Position numbers and translations under genes: made by a program. The notes under the pieces are model-generated. The model was given only the letters and a program-made list of their open reading frames with translations. It was not told where the DNA came from and did not search any database. A stretch of 64,000 nt of DNA, taken from Cheiracanthium punctorium (taxonomy: Eukaryota > Arthropoda > Arachnida > Araneae > Cheiracanthiidae). The stretch spans positions 124,001-188,000 of the forward strand of contig JAWZYV010018267.1 in NCBI GenBank assembly GCA_038373885.1, given 5' to 3'. Shown piece after piece: positions 56,586 to 64,000 of the stretch. Within the stretch, counting starts at the first letter, position 1. Every line of letters begins with the position of its first letter.

Positions 56586-57525
56586 GGTGAAGCAAAAAAA
56601 ACGACTATTTTTTTTTAAGTCTCGCGTGAAAAAATGTTAGTTTTTGATGTTTTAAGAGTCCCCTCCAAAGGACAGCTCAAAATAAAATTTTTAAGAGGTC
56701 GCTCCAAATTTTTGCAAATTTCAAAAATCGTCAAAAAACGATTTTTTAAAAATATTTTTTTCTCGTTACGGTGTAATTTTTATAGACCAAAAATAAAAAG
56801 TGTCTGAAAGTTTCAGTTCAAAATTTAAATTTTGAAAGGTCGCTCACAATTTTTTTTTAATTTAAAAGTTCCTTATTTTAGATTTTTCTGAGCGACATTT
56901 TAATATTCAAATTAAAATTCCATACATTTTTTGCTTTTATTTAGTACAATAATCGATAAAAATACACCACGAGATGAACTAAAAATCAATAAAACCTGTT
57001 AATTTTAAAATTTGGTTTCAGAATTAACAACAAAGCTTATTGAAATATTATTAAAATGTTGTAGTGGATTAAATAAAATTATTAAATTAAAAAAAATTAT
57101 GTTTTCTGTATTGTGCTTGATTTTTAGTTAATTTCGTGGTGTATTTTTATCGATTATTGTAATAAATAAATATTGTAATAAAAATATATGGAATAATTGT
57201 AAAAATATATGGAATTTTAATTTGAATATTAAAAGGTTGCTCGAAAAAATCTAAAGAATGCACTAATAAATTTACAAAATTTGCGAGCGAACTTTCAACA
57301 TTTAAATTTTGAACTGAAACCTGCAGAAACTTTTTTTTTTCGTCTATAAAATTATATCGTAACGAAAAAAAAATTCGATTTTTGACGAATTTTGAAATTT
57401 AAAAAAAATTGGAGCGACTTCTTAATTTTTTTGAGCTGTTCTTTGAAGGGGGCTCTTAAAACATCAAAAACTAACGTTTTTTCACGCGAGACTGAAAAAA
57501 AAATAGCTCTCCAAAAAAGAAGGAA
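56583..57525. mobile_element. Long foldback element (arms ~400 bp)
   Basis: The left arm (about 56583-57000) is an inverted copy of the right arm (about 57105-57525). Matching landmarks are AGTCTCGCGTGAAAAAA, TTAGTTTTTGATGTTTTAAG, GAACAGCTCAAAA / GGACAGCTCAAAA, TCGCTCCAA, TCGATAAAAATACACCACGA and ACTAAAAATCAA. Spacer about 105 bases. It abuts the (AT)n tract after the Helitron. Open frames inside are low-complexity shadows. A transcript would form a hairpin of several hundred base pairs. Confidence 0.8.
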
Positions 57526-58373
57526 TTCCAAAAACTTCACACGGCGAATTAACATTTATGGCATATATCTTTGCCAGAGCTGTTTGACTTGCATGAAGAG
57601 CTTTCTTTATAAACCCCTTTCATGGAAATAAGTATCCCGAATGATCTCTCGTGCATGATTCTACCATCCGCTAATACATAAAATATCTCAATTTTTTGTT
57701 CATGTTAATACCAACTTATCTGTTCACATTTCTGATTCAAATTTCAGCAATTTAGATACAGAACCATATGATTCTTAACTTTATCATTATTGCTCTTTAA
57801 TGGGGTTTAAAGTATAAGAACATATAATTTTCAGAAAATAAAAGCGCAGATTAAAGAAACGGCCCGTGGTATAGACCATTTAACTAATTTTTGTTTTTCA
57901 TTCGATCATACAAATTCCCATACCTTCATTATGTCTTACACAAAATTTCATAATTTTCTCAACAATAGCTTCGTCTGTAGACAAAGGATGGTTTGATTTC
58001 GAACACCCTTTAAAGAGGGAAGCTATTGGGAACAGCATTTGATTTAGTATCAACAAAAAAATCTCTTGCTATTTATGAAAATCTTAACAAAATGTAGCAC
58101 GGAGGACAAGTAGTAAATAGTTTCTCCACGGTCTAGCTGAAAATTTATGAATTTTGTGAAAAGTATATCTACTACATAAAAGAGCAAAAAGTTTCTTTAA
58201 ATATTCCTAATAAAACTTGTATTCAATGTTTCTTTGTAATGTGTCAAGTGTAACAGCCTCCATGTGACTGCTAACAACCAAAAAATTGTCTGATTTTACA
58301 GAGATGTAATAAGAACTCTTTTTTTTTTAATTACTTTCAATATTTTTTGTTCATACGGTAGTACCTACAGGTA
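57526..58373. other. Unassigned AT-rich spacer
   Basis: No gene, paired terminus or long open frame recognised. Confidence 0.5.
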
Positions 58374-58536
58374 CATAACTGCCAACTCTTCCGATTTTAT
58401 CGGAAGATTTTCCTTCATTAATTTTTGCTAAGCAACTTTAGCTTAAAATAAAACCACATTTCGAATGCAAGATTGAACTGTTTGAAATTTGGGGTTGAAA
58501 ATCTTCCGTTAAAATCGGAAGAGTTTAGCAGTTATG
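58374..58536. mobile_element. hAT-like MITE
   Basis: CATAACTGCCAACTCTTCCG and CGGAAGAGTTTAGCAGTTATG are inverted copies, continuing through GATTTTATCGGAAGATTTTC / GAAAATCTTCCG. Flanks TACAGGTA and TTACGGTA match at 6 of 8. Noncoding. Confidence 0.7.
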
Positions 58537-58669
58537 TTACGGTATTAACAGCAATTTTTTGGCATATAAATTGAATAATTAATAGTATGTATCACAGTAG
58601 CGTATCATATCAACACCTCCTAGGTATAGAAGGCCTGAGAGCAGACTATCTTACGTCATCACTAGATAT

Positions 58670-59071
58670 TGTAAGGTTCCTCTTATCATCACGTTGACAG
58701 CCTTGTGAGGACTCCTTCGACCGCCGTGTTCAAGATAATAAACGAACTTGGTGCGTTCTTGAGCGGGAACTGTTTGCGAACCATCATCCGAATGAATTCG
58801 CTGTTGCAATTGAACTGAAGAGAATATACTTCTGTTGAGTGGACACGAGGAGTGCGCGGTACGTCCAGCACGTGAAGAGATGACACATGCGGGGGTTGTT
58901 ATTTTAATTGCTAATGAAATACTCCGAGCAAGGAGTTTTTGTGGATTTTATTTTATTTTGTTTAATAAAGTGTTAGTGTGAAATTTATGTAATTATTTTA
59001 AATGGCTGGAATAAACAAATGTTAACCCAGAATGACTGATTATCTGGTGGCCGTGTCCTGAAGACGTTACA
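58670..59071 (+). repeat. 5' LTR of the RT-only gypsy element
   Basis: 402 bp, starts TGTAAGGTTCCTCTTATC and ends GAAGACGTTACA. AATAAA occurs at about 58962 (TTTAATAAAGTGTTAG). Confidence 0.88.
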
Positions 59072-59083
59072 GCCATTTATAAC

Positions 59084-59101
59084 TGGTGTCAGAAGCGGAA
59101 C
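59084..59101 (+). promoter_or_regulatory. Primer-binding site, tRNA-Leu-like
   Basis: TGGTGTCAGAAGCGGAAC begins 12 bases after the 5' LTR. The first 11 bases equal those of the 40.9-48.0 kb element's site, suggesting the same tRNA family. Confidence 0.6.
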
Positions 59102-60350
59102 GTATCTACGGGGAGAGCTTTGCTTCATCACGCAAGTTCGTCAACTCGCCCACCGAGTTGTGTCAACAAGTGGAGACAATTGGGGAGTCTGAATACACTT
59201 CGCCAATGACAATAGTAGAATCGCCGGGTAGAGATCCACGTCCCTGTATAGGTTACAGGAAGTTAAATTCCGTGATACGAGTAGAATATTTCACGTTGCC
59301 AAATATAGAGAAAAGGGTTGAAAGGGTCTCTGCTGCTAAATTTATAACCGTGCTTGATTTGGAAAAGGGTTACTGGCAGATCCCTTTGAGTAAAAGGGCT
59401 CAGCGCCTGGCCGCTTTTGTGACGCCCTTTGGTTGTTACAGACCTCTTAGGATACCGTTCGGGCTAATTAACGCCCCTTATTTCTTTTGCAAATTAATGT
59501 CACAAGTGTTACAGGATTGTGAGGAATATGCTTTACCCTACTTGGATGACATAGCTGTCTTCTCCGGAAATTGGGACGATCATTTGAAACATATTGATAG
59601 CGTTTTCAAAAGGATAGAGAATGCTCAGTTAACAATAAAACCATCTAAATGTCGCTTTGCTCAAAATTATGTTAAGTACTTGGGCCATATAGTTGGTGGG
59701 GGGGGTTTCGCACCCCTACGGAGGCAAAATTTAAGGCAGTCATTGATTTCCCTGTGCCCTCAACAAAAACTCAGGTGCGTGCGTTTTTGGGTCTGGCAGG
59801 CTATTATGCCCATTATATACCCAATTTCTCTCAAATTGCAAGTCCCCTTACGAACGCCCTTAAAGGAAAATTTAAGAAAGAGTTGATCTGTTGGACGGAT
59901 GAATGCAACCAGGCATTCAACGCGTTAAAACAAAAGCTCAGGGAGAGGCATGTACTTTATGCTCCAGATTATAGCAGAGAATTCATAATCCAGACGGATG
60001 CGTCGGATACCGGAATGGGAATTATAATGGCGCAGGGGGATCCTGAACAGGGAGAACATCCGATATTGTACTTGCGTAAAAAGTTCTCCGATTCTGAACG
60101 TAAATATAGCACCGTTGAACGAGAATGTGCTAGCATAATTTATGCTATAAAAAAATTGAGGCACTATTTGGATGGACAAAGTTTTACAATTGAAACGGAT
60201 CATAATCCATTGGTCTGGCTTAAATCAAACGCGGGGACGAATCAGCGCCTAATGAGATGGTCTCTGGCCTTACAACCATTCAATTATAGGATTGTGCATA
60301 GGAAAGGCTCCGCCAACAAAAATGCTGACGGCCTTAGTCGAGTGGGTTAA
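59090..60350 (+). pseudogene. pol: Gypsy pol fragment: RT and RNase H, frameshifted at a G run
   Basis: RT copies the element RNA and RNase H removes it. 59090-59700 reads RT: CIGYRKLNSVIRVEYF (family usually has D where G is, CIDYRKLN), FITVLDLEKGYWQIPL, FGLINAPYFF and YLDD at 59539-59550. An 8-G run at 59698-59705 shifts the frame, and the RT thumb and RNase H continue from about 59706 (AFLGLAGYYAHYIPNF, IIQTDASDTGMG, ILYLRKKFSDSERKYSTVE, IETDHNPLVWL, NADGLSRVG) to TAA at 60348. RT begins abruptly after the primer-binding site at GESEYTSPM, so gag and protease were deleted there. No integrase follows; noncoding sequence runs to the polypurine tract. Confidence 0.88.
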
Positions 60351-60640
60351 ATGCATTTTGTAAGAATTTATGATAGGACTTTAACTTGAGCATGGAATGT
60401 TGAAACTGAGTCAAACTTGTACGTGGAAGTATTGGTGTTTTTATATTATTTAAATTGTTAGAATATCAGGTTTGTAAAATTTTGAAATATATTTTGTGTA
60501 GTTATGGGTTAGATTAGTTCTCTTTTAATTTAAGAATAGTAGGAAATTTGCCTCTTGGTTGTGGCGAGATCAGGTTATCTACATGGAAAGTAGAAACTGA
60601 ATACTGAATTTTTTCTCTGATACATCGAAAATTTTTTCTA

Positions 60641-60654
60641 AGGGGGGGATGAGT
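60641..60654 (+). promoter_or_regulatory. Polypurine tract
   Basis: AGGGGGGGATGAGT directly precedes the 3' LTR, as expected for plus-strand priming. It supports the plus orientation. Confidence 0.75.
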
Positions 60655-61958
60655 TGTAAGGTTCCTCTTATCATCACGTTGACAGCCTTGTGAGGACTCC
60701 TTCGACCGCCGTGTTCAAGATAATAAACGAACTTGGTGCGTTCTTGAGTGGGAACTGTTTGCGAACTATCACCCGAATGAATTCGCTGTTGCGATTGAAC
60801 TGAAGAGAATATAATTCTGTTGTCTCCCTACAAAACTGTGAGTTGGACACGAGGAGTGCGCTGTGCGTCCAGCACGTGAAGAGACATAGAGGAAAGTGGA
60901 GAGCGCTTCTGCTAAGCCTCCAATACAACGTATTCGTAACAAAATTGTATTCCTCCGCGCGAGGAAGATGGAAACATTGGAGACCAGAAAAAGCAGACGA
61001 ACCCTATGTAGATACATTGATGACGGCGATTGAATGACTATATTGAAGCTTTCTTCTTTACGAAAAACGGTTGAGAAACGACAACGGAAGTAGAATTGAA
61101 AATAAATGAACTCAAAATAACGTACAACAAGCATCTGAACAATTTTCTTTTAAAGATTATATGTTTTGCACGTATATATATAATATTGCAGGTGTTAGTT
61201 TCGTTTTCATATTTTCAGTTCGGAGACGGATTAATGATATTTTGTGGACGGTGGCGGTTAGTATCATATTACAAATGATATTCCTTAACATTTGAATTAC
61301 ACTAGCTTTCAAATATAAACAAATAAAATATGCAATCGTTGCAAAACAATCAGTTGTCATATTGAATAATAATATAATTTTTTTAAAAATAATTTAGCAT
61401 ACACATAATTCTAAAAATTTTTGACATTCCAATACATGAACATTACATTTGACATACAGGTTCAACTGTAGTATGTAAAAAAATTGCTACTCCTGATGAA
61501 AGTACATTAAAAATAATTATTTAACCTGTAAAAAGTGACACTAGGCTTCTTTACATTTGTTCTGTTAGTGCAATTAATAACACAACAGGCTACCATCTCT
61601 ATTTTAAAACAAAGATTTAGTTAAACAAAGCTTTATCACCATACAGTAACAAGGGCTTCCTGCTAATCTTCTGGTCTCCAATCAAAAGAAAGTAGTTCAG
61701 CGGCGGAAACTTTCTGAAAACGGTATGTGCGTCGGTTGCTCCCTCCACTTTCCTATGTGTGAAGAGATGACCCATGCGGGGGTTGTTATTTTAATTGCTA
61801 ATGAAATACTCCGAGCAAGGAGTTTTTGTGGATTCTATTTTATTTTGTTTAATAAAGTGTTAGTGTGAAATTTATGTAATTATTTTAAATAGCTGGAATA
61901 AACAAATGTTAACCCAGAATGACTGATTATCTGGTGGCCGTGTCCTGAAGACGTTACA
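60655..61958 (+). repeat. 3' LTR, carrying an 874-bp insertion
   Basis: Same ends as the 5' LTR. It contains an extra short block (TCTCCCTACAAAACTG) after ATTCTGTTG near 60820 and the TIR element at 60885-61758. Outside these it matches 58670-59071 closely. Confidence 0.85.
60885..61758. mobile_element. TIR element inside the gypsy 3' LTR
   Basis: CATAGAGGAAAGTGGAG at the left and CTCCACTTTCCTATGT at the right are inverted with a 2-base gap. Subterminal GGAGACCAGAA / TTCTGGTCTCC is inverted too. GTGAAGAGA flanks both sides (60876-60884 and 61759-61767), a 9-bp duplication (8 bp if the last G belongs to the element). The 5' LTR at about 58880 is the empty site. No transposase recognised; superfamily uncertain. 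Confidence 0.75.
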
Positions 61959-62227
61959 ATATTCTAATTAACGTCATCACTGTTTTACTTTCACAAAGAA
62001 AAACTATTTAAAATTTCTGGTGAATGATACAAATTTTAAAATATATATTAAGTTGAAGATAAAAATTAAAATACATTTCTGATAAAAAATAATTTATTAT
62101 GATCTATTTCTATATGAGTTCTATAGTTTTACTTTCTGAAAGTAAAGGTATGAAGAGGTCATTTCAGTGGACCTAGTGATGACGTAAATGCTTATGTTTC
62201 CAGGCATTGTAAATCTAGGAGGTGTTG

Positions 62228-63059
62228 GTTATATAGGGTTTTTTATTACTCTTACTACTCTTTTACATAATGAATTAAACCAAAATTATTTTTTCTTGCA
62301 AAAACCACTAAATTTAATTTACCCTTAAATACTTTTCCCCCCATGGCTGTGAAACCCGCTGTGATAATTTATGTGCACTTATCAATCAGAAATGCATTTA
62401 GAAGAGCCAAACAGACAATTTTTTCGTAGTTTTTTATTCGTGTAATTTGCATGCGGAACATTTTAAAACACTTGAAGTTGTGGGATAATTTATATTTTCT
62501 TGGAAATTAAAAACGTGATAAATTAACATAAAAATGTCTGCTTTGCACCTAATGATCAGCTCAGAAAAAAAAGAAGAAAATGCTACATTAAAAACCGTTA
62601 ATTAAAATATTTCTACACAAAGACTTCATTACTCAAAATAAATCACTTCTTAAATTTCAATAACGATCTACCGAGTTTTAAACCATTTACCTTGCAAGAA
62701 AGAGATTGTAATCTAGCTCGCATCAGATATTTATTTTTTTTTTCAAAAGAGAACTCCAACTGTTGTTGAAAAGAATAAATAAAGTTTGATCATTTAGTTT
62801 TGCAGGGTGAACGAATTACGTCATACACACATGCTTCCTTCTCAAATCAAGTTAATTAACGATTTTCTCATGAAGGATCAATTTTTTCTTTCGAAGTTTC
62901 AACACCAAGTCTGGTAAACTGGAGAAAATATGTAATTGAAACAAAACAGGAATTGTCTTGAAAGAGAAGGAAATTACCTACATGCTTTAGAACATTCCGA
63001 TAGTAAAACAAATGTTGCATAGTAGTGGACGTGTTTGGAATGGTGTATTAACTCATTAA
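62228..63059. other. Unassigned AT-rich spacer
   Basis: No gene or paired termini seen. Confidence 0.5.
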
Positions 63060-63432
63060 GCGCCAAAGCTCCCATTACGGGAGCATCTATTATATATTTT
63101 TTTTCTTAAAATATTTTAACACAATTTACTAAATACACATTTTATATAAACATTTACACTATAGGGTGTGTTATATATTTTTATCGGAACAATATATTTT
63201 AATTTAATGTTTTTTTCTAATTTTTAAAAAAGTGAAATTTTGTCTTTATGACTGTCTTATATAAAACTAAAAAAAATAAAAATAAATGGTCACTTAAATG
63301 TTTCAAGTAGAATGCATATTTAAAACGAACATCTTGAACAACAACATTCTTAAAATCCTGTATGAATAGATTCCTATAAAGGAATGTTATGAACGCTTAT
63401 ATTTCTTGTTCCCACAGCGGGAGCTTTGGCGC
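63060..63432. mobile_element. Short element with 14-bp perfect TIRs
   Basis: GCGCCAAAGCTCCC at 63060-63073 is perfectly inverted at 63419-63432. TTAA overlaps the left boundary (63056-63059), which would fit a piggyBac-type target, but the right flank reads CCTCTCACTAG and does not confirm it. The interior is AT-rich and noncoding. Confidence 0.55.
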
Positions 63433-63443
63433 CCTCTCACTAG

Positions 63444-64000
63444 TTAGCATTTCCAGTTACTCTGTATTGGGTTCCTGGTCATTCTGGCATTCCTGGTAAT
63501 GAGATGGCGGATTCTCTTGCCAGGTTGGGTTCTGGCTCATTTCTTGTTGGACCTGAATCGGTTCTCGGTATCTCGAGTAAATGTTACAGGGATACTGTGT
63601 TTAGCCACTTTAGCAAGCTTCAGTATTCCAGCTGGCTTAAGTGTAATGGCCAGAGGCAGGCCAAAGAGATCAATCTTGGCTTTCCTGGTGTTAGATGCAA
63701 GGAACTTCTGTGTCTCAACAGGTCCAGTCTCCATAGGGCTATTGGCCTGTTAACTGGGCACTACTGCCTTAAAAGGCATCTTAACATAATGAAGGTTGTG
63801 GATGATCCCACTTGTCGGGGTCGTCTTCTTAAGGAGGAAACTGCTTTACACATCCTCTGTGAGTGTGAGTGCTTCTCTGATTATAGGTTTGAGCATCTTG
63901 GGCGCCATGTGATTGAGCCCTGGGAGCTTCACAAAATGTCTGTTAGGTCTATGCTGATGTTCGCATCTGCTATTGGGCTCTTTTCCAAATTGCTTAAGGA
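63444..64000 (+). CDS. Non-LTR retrotransposon RNase H and C-terminal domain, 5' truncated, runs off the window
   Basis: A frame open from the codon after TAG 63441-63443 to the window end (185 codons) reads VTLYWVPGHSGIPGNEMADS. This is the C-terminal part of an RNase H domain with the catalytic histidine (GHSG) and last aspartate (NEMADSLAR). Later LLTGHYCLKRHL, VDDPTCRGRL, then ETALHILCEC form the cysteine/histidine tail common to RNase H-bearing LINEs of the I, Jockey and related clades. The first RNase H acidic residues and all of RT are missing upstream, consistent with 5' truncation near 63440. No ATG start applies. The absence of stops over 557 bases suggests a fairly recent copy. Confidence 0.8.

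Larger units (their letters stand above)
58670..61958 (+). mobile_element. Ty3/gypsy element reduced to RT-RNase H
   Basis: LTRs 58670-59071 and 60655-61958, the second enlarged by an insertion. ATAT occurs on both sides as a 4-bp target duplication. A primer-binding site and polypurine tract are present. The 1.6-kb interior has RT and RNase H only; gag, protease and integrase are gone. Confidence 0.85.
58611..62227. mobile_element. MITE family A, copy 3, split by a gypsy element
   Basis: The left end CAACACCTCCTAGGTATAG (58611) and right end AATCTAGGAGGTGTTG (to 62227) are the family termini. MITE sequence is 58611-58669 plus 61959-62227. Interior phrases AAAATTTCTGGTGAAT, TATGATCTATTTC and TGATGACGTAAA match copies 1 and 2. 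Flanks ATCATAT and GTTATAT match at 5 of 7. Confidence 0.75.

Overview
This is a eukaryotic window, AT-rich, and built almost entirely of transposable elements. No complete host gene is visible. There are no operons, Shine-Dalgarno sites or bacterial features. The mix points to an arthropod: BEL/Pao and Ty3/gypsy retrotransposons, Helitrons, piggyBac and mariner-like remnants, many short hAT-type elements with exact 8-bp target duplications, and a non-LTR RNase H fragment. I cannot fix the species.

Layout. 1-443: a possible 5' exon of an unrecognised membrane protein on the minus strand. 468-1650: a non-autonomous Helitron. 4003-6142: a terminal-inverted-repeat (TIR) DNA transposon carrying a decayed repetitive protein family (motif CDGTAINTGWK). 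6.6-9.2 kb: three miniature elements. 9.4-10.4 kb: a broken piggyBac transposase. 13.5-30.5 kb: an old tandem duplication (two units, about 1.6-1.9 kb without insertions). Its first unit was split by a BEL/Pao element (14969-28036, duplication ACTAC). That element was itself invaded by a 430-bp miniature element in gag and by a 5.4-kb LTR element without gag or pol (18047-23487, duplication GTCCC). 32-38 kb: dispersed repeats, miniature elements, a mariner-like remnant and a tandem array. 40917-48011: a nearly intact, young Ty3/gypsy element on the minus strand, with 916-bp LTRs, a gag frame and a pol frame, sitting in an (AT)n tract. 50-51.5 kb: a hAT miniature element and a mariner-like remnant. 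54556-56543: a deleted Helitron that keeps the end of its helicase. 56583-57525: a long foldback repeat. 58611-62227: a three-level nest (miniature element, then gypsy element, then TIR element inside the gypsy 3' LTR). 63444-64000: the RNase H end of a non-LTR retrotransposon, open to the window edge.

How the parts relate. Nesting and empty sites give a relative history. The tandem duplication came first. Two miniature elements and the BEL element then entered unit 1 only, and later elements entered the BEL element. The gypsy element at 40.9-48.0 kb is the youngest large insertion: its LTRs differ at about 6 of 916 positions. Its gag and pol are joined by a textbook -1 slippery heptamer, and its one evident defect is a nonsense codon near the end of integrase.
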